Below are positions 11,745 to 23,181 of a DNA stretch of 64,000 bases, piece after piece. Source of the DNA: Euclidia mi (taxonomy: Eukaryota; Arthropoda; Insecta; Lepidoptera; Erebidae). Each line of letters begins with the position of its first letter. The stretch's first letter is position 1. The DNA lies in the NCBI GenBank assembly GCA_944739405.2, contig OX123182.2, forward strand, positions 107,177,279-107,241,278, given 5' to 3'. The notes beneath the pieces were generated by a model. That model was given only the letters and a program-made list of their open reading frames with translations. It made no database searches and was not told where the DNA came from. Made by a program: the position numbers and the translations under genes.

Positions 11745-12682
11745 CAAAAGAAGATATGTTAAATCAATAACTGCCAGCACTGACCCAATTGCACATTTGA
11801 TTAAAGAAATGCATAGCTCACGTACAACTGTAGATATTTATTCGTTAAACTAGTTGAATCAAAGCTCAATAAACAAAAGTTTTCTATGCATCAACTTTGT
11901 AGTTAATCGGTTAAAAGCAAAATAAATCGGATTGGGTTTTTATGGTCTCTGAAAATCAAGCCTTAGGGATCTAAAAGAAGTTGTAAATTTTATATGGGGG
12001 ACCTTATTCCCTGACCCACTTCAAACTTGCAATAAATACTTACTCACGAAATTAAGTGTACTACTTTATTTCGTCCAAGGAGAATTTGTTACTAAGTTTG
12101 GCAAGGTTTGAAGTAATAAAGTTTAGAAAGGTAATAGATTTATTCGGTCTTTTTAATTTTATAATACTTGTACTAAACATTGTTCGAAGTTTGGTCCTGG
12201 TCTTATCTGTGTAAAAGTTATCATATTATTTTGTTTGATATACTATTTTTGGGAAGCGTTTATAATTAAAAATCGTAAACTACTTTTAATTTTAATTACG
12301 ACTTTCTTTAAAATATGGTCTAAAATAGTATAAATCTTGAACTAAGTTAAGTGTTATATTTTTAATTTGTTTGAAGTAAAGTTCTTTAGTTTAAATGTTT
12401 TCTTTACAAATTTGTATCTAAGGGATAAGATTAAATATTCAGTTTGTTAAATTGTATTCAAGTAACATGTTTATAAATTATCATGGCGACGTCATCTAGG
12501 GTGGCCTGAAAGATCGAATTGAAAAAGCTCATGTATCGTTGAGGAGAATATTTACGGTATATTGGGAAGACTTACGACTTTTCAATGAGCGTATAACTCT
12601 TAACATCACACAGCACGTCACTTTCGATGTTGCACACATACACACACACACACACAGATACACTATTGTTCACATGTTATAC
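11745..12682. other. Non-coding stretch with a short (CA)n run
   Basis: AT-rich sequence with no coding signal. A CACACA microsatellite lies at about 12638-12657. Confidence 0.45.
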
Positions 12683-12891
12683 TAGATGACGCCAGCAGCT
12701 ACGCCCGCATTTTTTTAAAAACTTACCCGTTTTGGCCGACCCCGTGGGAATTTCGGGAAATCCCTTCTAAGTGCCCTCTACGGTCCCCAAGGAACATACA
12801 TGCCAAATTTCAGCTTCCTGCGCCCAATAGTTTCGGCTGTAGCGTGTCTGTCAGTCAGTCAGTAACGCAAGGATTTTATATATTAAGATTA
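12683..12891 (+). repeat. Dispersed repeat family A, copy 4
   Basis: A well-preserved copy with both ends: GACGCCAGCAGCTACGCCCG at the start and GTCTGTCAGTCAGTCAGTAA plus ATTTTATATATTA at the end. It serves as the reference for the family. Confidence 0.7.
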
Positions 12892-14518
12892 TTTAGCCCA
12901 TCACTTATAAGCTCGTTTCTTGCCACCAAAAATCTACCTATGACATTATATAGATATTTATTGCCTGTCTTTCAGAAACAATTATTTTTACTTAATAAAT
13001 ATACTTCTATTGCCATAAATAATTATTTATATTCCAAGCAAGTAAAGTAACACAAACATTCACAGAAACTTAAACTTGACACAAATTGTGTCATGGTCGC
13101 AGCAACCAGGCAACTGAATAAGTGCTAAGTCATCAGAATCGTCGGTTGTTTTCATTTTGGCCCTGATTCGATATTACTGCTGATAAAGAGTCGATAGCTT
13201 ACACTCAAAGGCTGGCTGGAAGAAATTTTCATTTAAAGACAAGATGCTCTATGACAACGTTTCTGGAGACCCATAGCTAGATTTCGTTCTGCAATGTTCT
13301 GTAGAGCCCATAAAATGTGTCAGTTATTAGTAATAATTGTGTTGCCAGCAGATTTAAAACGAATAAATGCTTCCTCTGACCATATCATACCAAAGGTATA
13401 AACACAGACGCGTGACCGATGGTGCTATTTAAAAGCTGTAGGTTTTATATACTTGGCTGGCAGGTAGAGTGTGACTGTGGTGGGAACAGAATTGCACCGC
13501 ACTTATTTGCCTCGTAATAATTTTACGACATTATAACCGTACCACACGATGTGTATGATATGACCTTTATATGAGCGTGAGCCTGTAAGGGTACGGTGAG
13601 GTTTGACGCCGACAGTGAGGTTCCAGATTTGGTTTTGTACGGTTTGTTCTATGTATATGATTGAACATTAGGATAATGAGTAAGGTTACGCTTGTGTTAA
13701 GTTAAGGTAAGTTTCTGGGTTCGATACCAAGTTCAGTTACTTTTGTGTTGGGTTCGTGTGGAAATCGTACTGACGACACTCTTCGTTGTGGCAGTGGCGA
13801 GACGATAATTTAAACCACTATACCATACGTATCGTCAAATGTGATGAAAGGATGTGTTACACATACATCAAGAGATAAATCCCAAGGTAAGTCGACTTAT
13901 CATTGCGAAGGCTTAGCTCACCTAGACAGGCGCTTACACTGGTACTATAGTAAAACTTACTCCGCCGTGTATACATCTGTTGTTCAGACGCAGTCGTTGT
14001 AAACATCGCCTGGTAGTAATGGACATTGTTTAGTGATTGTATTGACGCGATCTGGCACGAAGCCAATACACCAATAAGTGCCAACACTCGCCAATACGCA
14101 ACAATACCCTTATGGAACAGAAATCGGCGTATGCCAAGCGATAATTAAATCGGAGTGGTTATACACCACTGTCATAATCCTATACCTAAATGTTTGTGCC
14201 AATGATCATGGCTGATTGAGAGTTGTCCGAATTCAACGGTCAATTTATATAAAGTGATATTCAGTGTTTCTGTTACAAATAACAGATATGAAGGGTTATA
14301 AAGCCTTCAAAGGAATATGGGCAAAAATGTATGGGCTCCGTCCCCATATACCAACACACAAGGAACTGATGCCAATGTGTACCTTAAGTATCCACTATTT
14401 GATTAAAATCCTTCTTTTTACTTAAATCCATGGGATATATCCATAAAAAATTGATTATTATTAATGAACCTATATTTTCATTTTACACTTGCAAGTTATT
14501 TAACATTATGGTTATATT
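12892..14518. other. Non-coding stretch, nothing recognised
   Basis: Only short reading frames. A GGGTTCGATACC at about 13719 resembles a pol III box B, but no box A or tail accompanies it. Confidence 0.4.
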
Positions 14519-14529
14519 ACAGTACAAAA

Positions 14530-14758
14530 TCCGTGTGGTAACGGATTAAGAATACGGATTGTCACCACCCCATATCATCCCATGGGTGTCGTAAGAGCCG
14601 ACAAAGGGAGCATATTATGCAGAAAACAGCACTGTAAGAGAAGGAAAACTTGATACAAAGCCTATACCAACCCGTTTGGCCAGCGTGGTATAGTAGGCCA
14701 ATTTCTCCTTTCAAAGGAGAGGCCTAGTCCAGCAGTGGACTGATAAAGGCTGATGATG
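14530..14758 (+). mobile_element. SINE family S3, copy 1, with 11-bp target-site duplication
   Basis: The element starts TCCGTGTGGTAACGG and ends CAGCAGTGGACTG then GGCTGATGATG. It is flanked by a perfect 11-bp duplication, ACAGTACAAAA, at 14519-14529 and 14759-14769. Two more copies lie at 18.5 and 43.6 kb. The 3' end resembles that of the RTE-like LINE remnant 140 bp downstream, suggesting the LINE supplies the enzyme. No tRNA head was identified. Confidence 0.8.
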
Positions 14759-14898
14759 ACAGTACAAAACATGATTTAGTAACGATACAAAATAAAAATA
14801 ATCTATTTTTAATCATAATACTTACATTTAAATGATTATGAACGAATAATACGAAAGTAAAAAACTAAAGTTGAAAATGTGGGAAAAAGGCTGACAAC

Positions 14899-15119
14899 CT
14901 TAAATGGAACTGGGCGGGCCATGTCAGTCGTATACATGAGGATCGTTGGGCGAACATCTCGACTCTGTGGGTGCCAGAAAATGGTCGTCTTCGCCGAGGT
15001 TGACCCTGAAAACGGTGGTGAGCAGACCTAGGCGTCTGCCACAAGAGTTGGCTTGAGATTGCAGGCGACAAGAGAGCGTGAAAAGATCTGGGGGAGGCCT
15101 TTGCCCAGCAGTGGGACAA
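14899..15119 (+). pseudogene. RTE-like LINE, C-terminal end of the reverse transcriptase ORF
   Basis: Reading from 14899 gives LKWNWAGHVSR, then a RW..RL-type stretch, and ends GEAFAQQWD. This is the characteristic C-terminus of RTE-clade reverse transcriptases in moths. Four in-frame stops make it a relic. It ends in the GCCCAGCAGTGGGACAA block that the (GAT)n-tailed SINEs imitate. Only about 73 codons are kept, all from the extreme C-terminus. Confidence 0.75.
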
Positions 15120-15270
15120 TACAGACTAAAGAAAAATTAGAAAATAACGAATATATATGAAAGAATCCTTTAAATTCATTGTGTTCTAATATTCATTCTT
15201 ACAATGCTCATAGTAGGCAAATAATAATAGTAATAGAGTGTTAATATCACTGGTCTATTTTTATATACTA

Positions 15271-15529
15271 TATTGACGACCGGTTGGCGCCGTGGGAGTG
15301 TAAGCGATTGCTACGCCGAAGGTCGCGGGTTCGATTTCCGCGCAAGTCAAACATTTGTGTGCATGAACATGGATGTATGTCTTGGTCTGGGTGTTTCTAT
15401 ATATAATATGTATGTATTTACAAAAAAAAATAAGTATATATGTATGTTTACCTATTAGCTAGTACCCATATTACAAGCTTCTGCTTAGTTTGGGACTAGA
15501 TGGTGTTGTGTGAATGTGGTAGAATGTAC
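15271..15529 (+). mobile_element. tRNA-derived SINE family S1, copy 2
   Basis: The head reads GACCGGTTGGCGCCGTGGG (box A region) and has box B GGTTCGATT at 15328-15336. The body and TTAGTTTGGGACTAGATGG tail match the 7.8 kb copy in opposite orientation. About 258 bp. Confidence 0.8.
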
Positions 15530-16135
15530 CATAACTTCCTATAATAGATAAATGAGTAGGTATTTTACAATTAATCGTCAATAATGCGTCAACAAAATAT
15601 TTGTTTAAACGTTGATTACTATGACAACCCCATGCATTTGGGCAACGTAAATGGGCAACGTAAAAAAATATCATTTTGGCAAGATGTGTCGATTGAACTA
15701 CATTTTATTTCTGTTGATGGGTGGGGACGATTCCGCCCATGGTCCTTTATGCAAGATTATGATTAGTAAAAATGTCAATATGAAACTGTTTTAACCTAAT
15801 GGGATACGGGATCGAAGCGTAATTTAATCACAAGAAACAATTTATGTATCACAGGGACAACACGCAACAACTAATACCAAAAATCTAGTATCGACTATCA
15901 AATTAAGTACACGTTAACTTCCGATAGAGGATAAAAAAATTATCGACCTAATACTTAATAGCTGAGCAAGTTAATTCAATACAAAAATATCTCGTGTTGG
16001 TAATAGTTGTCGCGTGCTGACCGGCTGCATGTCTTTACAATCAATTCTCTACATGCTATAAATCTACGTACTGGTACTAATAAAATATTAACAACTATGT
16101 ACTATCATTTTGTAATTGGCATTTTCATCTGAGCG
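15530..16135. other. Non-coding stretch, nothing recognised
   Basis: Short frames only; no repeat shared with other parts of the window. Confidence 0.4.
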
Positions 16136-16268
16136 CTACCGTGCTTCGGAGGGCACGTAAAGCTGTCGGCTCTTGTCTATGGATAAGGGTCGTTAGGCCA
16201 TGTCGGAGGCCTTTGGGCGGTCTGAAAACTCCGACACCAGAGTTGGCCACACACTCACACGAAAAACA
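16136..16268 (+). repeat. Dispersed repeat family J, copy 1
   Basis: It shares the CTTCGGAGGGCACGTAAAGC start and a GGCCATGTCGGAGGCCTTTGGG centre with stretches at 26.1 and 47.3 kb. No coding capacity. The type resembles moth non-LTR 3' regions, but the family cannot be named. Confidence 0.55.
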
Positions 16269-17365
16269 AACAACAAACAAACATTTTGTAACTAGGCCAT
16301 TTATTTGTCATGAATATATTATCATCACCATCTGAGCCGCTAGACTCTACTGCTGAACATCGGTCTTCCTGCTGCTTCCCACTATCCCAACAAGATCGGC
16401 GGTTACTTTGTGAATGGCCTACCCCGGTCTACTGCGTGGTGGTGCGTGACAGAATCCTTCTGATGTGGTGAGCCTGAAAAAAATAACGGTCATACCACGA
16501 AAAGGATGTACTTTAAACAAAAAGACTATAGATCTGGTTGGCTTCAGACGTAGTAATGTGAAACACGGTAGAAAACGAGACCATTTTCGATTTGTTCTCA
16601 CGGTGGAGACTCTATTGTGAAGCCCACTCTGTGTGTTAAGTCATGAGGAGCATGCGGTGAAGTTTGTGATTATTCCGAAAAGACATTCTTGGTGCTACTA
16701 CTTAAACCTACTACTACTCCTCCTTAAAACCACCGCGGTGACACCGAAAACCCGTAGCGCCAGAACCACGTGAATGATGCTTAGCATACATTACTACAAC
16801 GAGAAAGAAGACGGAAGAATTAAGACAGCTGTAAATAAATTCGCAACAGACAAATCTGTCGCATCTCAATACTCCCGCAAATAAAATATTCGATACTATT
16901 TAATTGAGTCACTACCACCCCATCCTCCCCGCAACTCGACTGACGCCCAACTCGCATCAGGATATCAAAAAATTTTATATCGCAATTTTCATAGTTATTA
17001 CATTGTAACGTAGTTTTCTAATTGCACACAATTCAATTTGTAGTCGGTACGTAAACGTTTAGTATACTTTGTACCTTTGTTTGTTCGAGCTGTGTGTTCT
17101 GCTTATAAAGTGTTCAAGTAATCTTTCGTAGGGTGTAAAAGGGTTAATGAAGAGAGTAAATATAAACATTGAAAGTTGGGAAGGGTGGCAAGGTGCCGGT
17201 GAGTGAACGACTCAATTATGTGAATAAGCTGCTGACGGTATCGTCCGGCGCTGCAGACGGTACTCGAGCGGTCACGAGCCTGTTACGCGACAGCACGATG
17301 CGACGCAGATGTGACTGAATTGTGACTATTTTTATTACGATTATTATAGTAAGTGGGTGATATCT
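16269..17365. other. Non-coding stretch, nothing firm
   Basis: A CTACTGCTGAACATCGGTCTTCC segment near 16350 is a diverged LINE-tail-like sequence. Otherwise no feature was seen. Confidence 0.35.
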
Positions 17366-17368
17366 AAG

Positions 17369-17529
17369 GGCCTGGTCACGAGATCGGTCTAAGCGGCGAG
17401 CGACGCGGCAGGGGCGATGTACATGGCGCGTTTAATCTGAGGCAGCCGCGCGCGCCTCACAGTAAACGCGCCATGTACATCGAAAACGCTCGCTGCTGCC
17501 GCCCGCCGCTGTAGGCCGTGACCGGGCGG
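17369..17529. mobile_element. PIF/Harbinger-like palindromic MITE with TAA duplication
   Basis: A 161-bp imperfect palindrome flanked by TAA at 17366-17368 and 17530-17532. Near the centre 20-bp arms match perfectly: CGATGTACATGGCGCGTTTA at 17415-17434 and its complement at 17463-17482. Inside these a TGAGGC/GCCTCA stem nests. The ends GGGCCTGGTCACG and CGTGACCGGGC pair roughly. A TWA target duplication fits PIF/Harbinger. Confidence 0.6.
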
Positions 17530-17532
17530 TAA

Positions 17533-18530
17533 GGGATTGCTCGTAGATAAGAGATTGCCATTACCATAATTATTCTAAAGGAAATTCGGACACCTTTGAT
17601 TAGTGGTTCTTGCGCAAATAATAAATTTATGTTACTGTAATACCTACGAAATAATAGCCACCTTTCCTGGTATTCCCGCACTAGGAATTTCACAAATAGT
17701 GGACACAACAATTCTCTTTGAAAGGTAGAATGCAGGACTCTTCATGCAAAAGCAAGGTCAAGGAGAGCACTTTTACCACTAGATCAACTGTACAATGAAG
17801 CAAAACAATGACCACTATAGCATTTCACTCGACAACAACAGCCAGGAAATATAGATACCGACACATTTTTATAAAATACCGTAGTGTCACTTCTTTCTTG
17901 CGTCGCATTGAATTTCACCTGTTTTGCGGTGCGAAGTGATGATCTGATGATTTATAGTAATGGAAAGCGCCTCATGGAGCCCGCTGCACGCTGTAGATAT
18001 AACTCGGCTCGTAGCAAGAAGCTTCGCGTAGCGCTACGACGAGCTGTGATCTGCTACGGTGGCTATATTGTAGCGAATAATGCTAAGGTTTGCGCCGCTC
18101 GCTGGCAATTTGATGATAAGATAAACGTTTAATTCGCTGGTTAAAGGCGGTCACGTAGTATAAGGCAATGAAGGATTGACTTCGTTTGTATTCAGTAACA
18201 ACGCAACGGTTTCCTTCTTTTTCCTCTAGTACAAATGAACAATATTGACGGAATTTTTAAGTAAAATATCTTTATTTGTTTATTTATTTCATCTAACGCT
18301 GTAATCTATTTTTACCTAATGCATATTTACAACACATACAGATTTAGCCAACTCATTATGCACAGTGTCAGTCTTGATAATTCACTCAGAGAACATGAAA
18401 TTAGGTATATATCCTCCGCTTATAGAGGATTACGGAATCAGTTACACTCTACAAACAGGAGAAGTCAATCAATCAATATGTGCGTTCAGTTACTGCAATC
18501 CCTAAATAGTTTTTACGAAAATCTAAAACC
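17533..18530. other. Non-coding stretch, nothing firm
   Basis: A CpG-rich patch at 17960-18110 contains partly self-complementary GTAGC/GCTAC segments and may be another old MITE, but ends could not be defined. Confidence 0.3.
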
Positions 18531-18541
18531 CAGTTCATGTT

Positions 18542-18785
18542 CATCATCATCATCAGCCTTTAACAGTCCACTGCTGGACTAGGCCTCTCCTTTGAAAGGA
18601 TGAGTTTGCCTACTATACCACGCTGGCCAAACGGGTTGGTATAGGGTTTGTATCAAGTTTTCCTTCTCTTACAGTGCTATTCTCTGCATAGTATGCTCCC
18701 TCTGTCGGCTCTTACGACACCCACGGGATGATATGGGGTGGTGACATTCCGTATTCTTAATCCGTCACCACACGGACAAGTGTCT
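18542..18785 (-). mobile_element. SINE family S3, copy 2, with 11-bp target-site duplication
   Basis: Reverse orientation relative to copy 1, starting (CAT)n on the plus strand. It is flanked by the perfect duplication CAGTTCATGTT at 18531-18541 and 18786-18796. The intact duplication points to a fairly recent insertion. The 5' end here is longer (AGACACTTGTCCGTGTGG), so copy 1 may be slightly 5'-truncated. Confidence 0.8.
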
Positions 18786-19311
18786 CAGTTCATGTTATAT
18801 CAGTAAAACACCAGTAGGAACGTTATACATCGACAGCGCAATCACGCGAAGACTCGTAATCGTTTAAAGAGATAACATGCCCTGAAATAGAAAACTGTAC
18901 TACTCGAGTGCACCGTTTCGAAATTGGTGCACTTCAATCGTGTTGTATTTACAATATAGTATTGTGAATTAACGCCGAAGCCTGATATTTAGCTCTTAAA
19001 CGTACTAATAAAAACTGAGCAACAAGTGTAGGATAGACAGTTTCAAGTTTTGGCTGTCTCTCTGTTTATCAGTGGTTATCTTTGGAATAGCAAACCGTTT
19101 TAACGGAACTTTCACCGAAAGATAGTTAATTACTGAGCTACATATACATAGGCTATGATTTGCTCCGCGCATGCACATGGAGGGAGCAGCAAGTCTTTGA
19201 ATAGAGTGCATTGTGCGCAACATTTCATAAAAAATTTAGAAGTAACTTAAAACTCTAATTTGTATAACGCAAACAAAGTTCAATCAAAGTTGTATTAGGC
19301 TTGAAGCGTAT

Positions 19312-19410
19312 GTTATAAACAACTACGGAGAAGTGCACACATTTATATCGCAACTTGGTGCGAAACTTAACACTTCAGTTGTACAAGTTCAAGGGTGACT
19401 CAACACCCAG
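19312..19410. repeat. 99-bp direct repeat, left copy
   Basis: It matches 19935-20033 at 95 of 99 positions without gaps, starting GTTATAAACAACTACGGAGA. The two copies bracket the LINE ORF1 fragment. Confidence 0.9.
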
Positions 19411-19858
19411 ACTTTTTGAGACAGTTACATTTGAGAGCTTTTAGCACATTCATTTTGTCACCCAGGAGCTCAGAGAATAACTCGTGAGTTGCAGTACTGT
19501 TAAAGGCCGCAATTGTGTCTTCTAGTGTTGAAATTCTGCCTTAAGGCTCACTGAGACTAGCTTCTAACTCCGCATTGCGGCTAAGTTGTCTGGAGTAAAT
19601 TTGGTCGCAACTGCTGAAATACCTAACTTCTTCTCGTAGTCTGTCCCGTTGAACCAAGACATCCATATGCTCTATATGCAGCTCCGTGAGTTGTGTTTTC
19701 AGCTCAGATATTCGGTCAATCACAATCTTGATGTCTTCTTCACAGTCAACGCGTTCCCTTAATAGTTGACTTTTGTCGTCCTTGTACTTCTTTAACTCAA
19801 CCAGAGTTATTCTCAATTTATTTTCTGTCTCCTTGGCCGTTGCCTTCCGAGTCATCAT
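19411..19858 (-). pseudogene. Isolated LINE ORF1 fragment (coiled coil)
   Basis: From the ATG at 19858 the frame gives MMTRKATAKETENKL and then a long heptad-rich segment rich in Leu, Glu and Lys. It aligns along its length with ORF1a of the LINE at 35.5-40.4 kb, which starts MLTRRMAVLEDKL (shared L..TL.EL, LL.ER.D.EE, I..LKT/LKA.L.E.H and RNAELEASLSE/AELERELSE patterns). One in-frame TAA near 19542 is followed by further similar sequence down to about 19411. The shared start suggests both use the true ORF1 start codon. No endonuclease or RT follows, unusual for a LINE copy, which normally keeps the 3' end. Confidence 0.7.
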
Positions 19859-19934
19859 AATTATGAGTAGACATTGCCAAGGATTACAAATTACCTAAAG
19901 AAAGAAGAAAACAGGTGAGCAAAGTCATTTGTCA

Positions 19935-20033
19935 GTTATAAACAACTACGGAGAAGTACACACATTTATATCGCAACTTGGTGCGAAACTTAACACTTCA
20001 GTTGTACAAGTTCAAGTGAGACTCAACCCCCAG
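19935..20033. repeat. 99-bp direct repeat, right copy
   Basis: Counterpart of 19312-19410 with four substitutions. Confidence 0.9.
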
Positions 20034-20151
20034 CACTTTATTAAAATTAAACTGTTAAAAGTTTGCGCTAATGTGTTGCCTTGCGGTGGTATTACTAAGC
20101 TCTGCCTGCTACCGCTGATAATCAGAGCTTACCTGGTTAAGAAGAAGTGCC

Positions 20152-20195
20152 GCTAAGTAATGGCTTATACTTTCATGTATAAGCCATTACTTAGC
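20152..20195. repeat. Perfect 19-bp hairpin with 6-nt loop
   Basis: The arm GCTAAGTAATGGCTTATAC (20152-20170) is followed by TTTCAT and its exact complement (20177-20195). It could form a cruciform or an RNA hairpin; no gene context supports a function. Confidence 0.8.
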
Positions 20196-20968
20196 CGGTA
20201 CCTAATTTTATCTAGTGTTACCTTCCAGAGGGAAAATACACTAATGTAGATCTGTTCGTTCAGGTTTTTAACGACATCGAAAAATGGAGAATGTTTAGGA
20301 AAATTAAAATTGAATTGGGATTTAACTGTATTTTCTTAAGTTTGTTATTATCTGTTGATTCAGCACAGGTAATTTTATGGGTGACAGAGAAAACGTAAAC
20401 ACACACTGAAAAACAGAAGACCTTACAGCATAACTTAACACTTTCACAAGTTACGTCATGTGGTTTGTTGTTCTTGCACCTTGTGTGAATATTTGATCTG
20501 CGAGGCTTCAGACCGCGGTCACCTCAGCACTCGCTACAAAATTAAATCGTTCCCTCCACGTTTCCTATTCACGCAGTCTAATTGTTAAGTTTTAGAGTGC
20601 GATTGAGGGACTTAAGGGTTATTTTAGGAGGTTAGATGGCAATATTCTGACTGCAATTGAGGTCAGTTGTTCTGCCGTTAAAGCAGGATCATGGAGCAAT
20701 CACGCTTAATCGCCATATACATGAACACCTTTTAAATTAATAAGATCACCGTATAAGATAATTTATTTACAAAAATGTCTTGGTGGCTATACAAACGAAC
20801 CAGTTCCAATACTTTAGATCAATAATTTAACAAAACAATTAGTAGGTCCGCGTAAATAATGAAAACCACGTGAAACCAAATTTCAAATTTAAAGTTCTGT
20901 TGATATAATGGTAATAATAATGACCGCAATCAGAATTTCAATACCGGAATGAAAAAAATATATAAATA
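20196..20968. other. Non-coding stretch, nothing recognised
   Basis: No reading frame of note and no repeat shared within the window. Confidence 0.4.
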
Positions 20969-21199
20969 TTGACTGCACGGTTGGCGTAGTGGTTTAAGTG
21001 GCCGCCTCGACGCTCAACGCACAACACTCGGCGGTTGTGGGTTCGATCCCCACACGAGGCAACACTTTGTGTGATTCATAAATTGTTGTCTCGAGTCTAG
21101 GTGTTCATTGTGTCCGTTAGTTGTATGTTTGTAAAGTCCCCCGCGACACAGGATTTAGTCCTAGTGCGGGAGTTGTCTATATAAAAGAAGAAAGAAAGA
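20969..21199 (+). mobile_element. tRNA-derived SINE family S2, copy 1
   Basis: The head GACTGCACGGTTGGCGTAGT contains box A, and GGTTCGATCC at 21040-21049 is a consensus box B. The body (CAACACTTTGTGTGATTCA, then CCCGCGACACAGGATTTAG and TAGTGCGGGAGTTG) recurs at 27.1 and 45.6 kb. A possible duplication AATATATAA flanks it. Likely transcribed by pol III when intact. Confidence 0.85.
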
Positions 21200-21595
21200 A
21201 TATATAATACTCATAACTAGGTATATACGTGTACAGCGACTCTTTGGAGTGAGCCCCGTGGCTTACCATGCCATTTATAAAAAGGAATTTTATTAAAATA
21301 CGGTGTACATGTAATAAAGAATGCCTATAATTTTTGTGTCTCTTTTCAACATAATATACATATTAAAATGTACCTAATACATCATTTTACCGTGTTTATT
21401 AAGTCAGGATTCGTTTGAAAGAACGAGTATTCGTAATAATTACTATTAAACTTTTTTATAGTGGTTAAAATCTGGTTAACAAAGGAGTTCTTAAACAGAT
21501 TCGATCATCTAAGTGGTGTCGAAAGAAATAGTATTATTAAAAGAATAGACTTTGCAGCAACAATTTGGCTCGAACCGAAAATGAAATCATTATAT

Positions 21596-21805
21596 CTTAA
21601 TATGTAAAATCCTCGCGTTACTAACTGACTGACAGACACGCTACAGCCGAAACTATTAGGCGCAGGAAGCTGAAATTTTGGCATTTATGTTCCTTGGGGA
21701 CCGTAGGGGGTGCACCCCTAAGAAGGGATTTCCCGAAATTCCCACGGGATCGGCCAATACGGGAAAATAAAAAAAAATGCAGTCGTAGCTGCTGGCGTAC
21801 TCTAG
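21596..21805 (-). repeat. Dispersed repeat family A, copy 5
   Basis: Well-preserved copy in minus orientation, with GACTGACAGACACGCTACAG at one end and the GCTGCTGGCGTACTCTAG end at the other. Confidence 0.65.
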
Positions 21806-22261
21806 TTATCAATAAATATTTAATGTGCCTCGGTAAGCACCCTTAAATATCTTGGCACTGGCCTCAACCATAGAATATGCATAGCAAAGATCAGACGGCT
21901 AAGGTAATATTCTGTCAAATCTATATTTATACGTATACAGAAAAGTGGACTCCTAGCTCCAAAGCGATAGTCTATCCAATGCAATAGAATTAATTATGAG
22001 GTGATGTGAAGGCTGTCTATATGCATTAAAAAATAGGTATAAGGTCACTAAACACTCACTAAACCAACCCAAACTAAACCTCCCCGATCCAGACCCCAAA
22101 CAACTCGAACAACAACAACAGTCACAAGCACAGGCATTAAAAACTTAAAGTACCACTACGCGTTCTACGCGTTGTATTTGTAACGAGTAATCTAAATGAC
22201 CAATATACCGCGAGCTCTTGGATTTGTGTAGTAATTACTAGTGGTTTTAAAATAGTAAAAA

Positions 22262-22400
22262 CGTAGCGATAGCCTAATGGTGATACCAACAGACTGTCAT
22301 GCAGAGCGTATCGCGTTCGAATCCACAGCGCGCACAACTGCCTTCTTAAATGTTGTCACGGGATTTTGAATACAGTCTGTATCGTGTCCCGGGACTTTGA
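22262..22400 (+). repeat. tRNA-like SINE head, separate family
   Basis: Box A-like TAGCCTAATGGTG (22270-22282) and box B-like GCGTTCGAATCC (22313-22324) are spaced as in tRNA genes. The following ~75 bp are not tRNA-like. The head differs from families S1 and S2. Confidence 0.45.
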
Positions 22401-22623
22401 AATTACAAGCAACCTTGCAAATAACAAGCAATTAACATTACCATCTATTCATCAAACACAACAAAACGAGCACAAAATACATCCTAATTCTTATCTTATC
22501 AATTCTACATACATTTCTACCAAAAATAACATCCAATTCTATTGAATAACTTCATAATAATGTTTCACCAAGACCTACTGTGTAAGGCTAAGTGTTCGTC
22601 TAGATCTCATCAGCAGGCGGGTC

Positions 22624-22657
22624 GCGCGCGCCATCGGCGAGTAATCGTGGCGCGCGC
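22624..22657. repeat. GC-rich 10-bp inverted repeat
   Basis: GCGCGCGCCA and its complement are separated by 14 bases in an otherwise AT-rich stretch; probably part of an old palindromic element. Confidence 0.5.
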
Positions 22658-22784
22658 TGAATATAGATGTGGCTGTTTGCTGGGCGTATTAGCATCGCTG
22701 ATTGTATCACGCTAGATTATCGCTTCGCTTTCGCCGATAATTACGCTAAAATGTCGCTACTCTCGCTGGTTTTGTTACTTTCAC

Positions 22785-22860
22785 TTTTAAAGCGCATCAA
22801 CCTATTTCAGTCCACTGCCGAGCATAGGTTTCTCCTAATATGCGCCTTTTCGCATCCAGA
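22785..22860 (-). repeat. LINE/SINE tail fragment
   Basis: GCGCATCAACCTATTTCAGT then CCACTGCCGAGCATAGG is a diverged reverse-orientation relative of the GGCC..CAGCAGTGGACTG..GGCTGATG tail. Confidence 0.4.
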
Positions 22861-23007
22861 CCCAGCCACCCTTTCCCGGTTCTTAGACAACCTAGACGGG
22901 AGGTGCCCCACACTTTGTTTTACCCACACTTTGTTTTAACATTGATGATGTGACCAAACGATCGATACTTATAATTTGAATACTAGACATAACTTATTCG
23001 CTGCCTT

Positions 23008-23172
23008 ATCTATTAAAGTTCTTGCGTTACTGTCTGACTGACAGACAACGAATAGCCGAAACTATTGAGCGTAAGAAGCTGCATTTGGCATGTATGGTAA
23101 CCGTAGAGATGCACTAAGAAGTGATTTCCCGGCGTAGTGGGTGCAGCGGGCGTACCTGCAGGAATCCTCTTG
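23008..23172 (-). repeat. Dispersed repeat family A, copy 6, left member of inverted pair
   Basis: Minus-orientation copy with an internal deletion (about 165 bp instead of about 210). It is head-to-head with the next copy. Confidence 0.6.
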
Positions 23173-23181
23173 TATTGCTAC

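Noticed and set aside
17884..18132. 82-codon frame with Arg-rich segment
   Set aside because: It falls on a partly palindromic CpG-rich patch with no domain or splice context.
22624..22657. Transcription terminator-like GC hairpin
   Set aside because: No gene ends there and the T-run is missing; it is more likely part of an old palindromic element.
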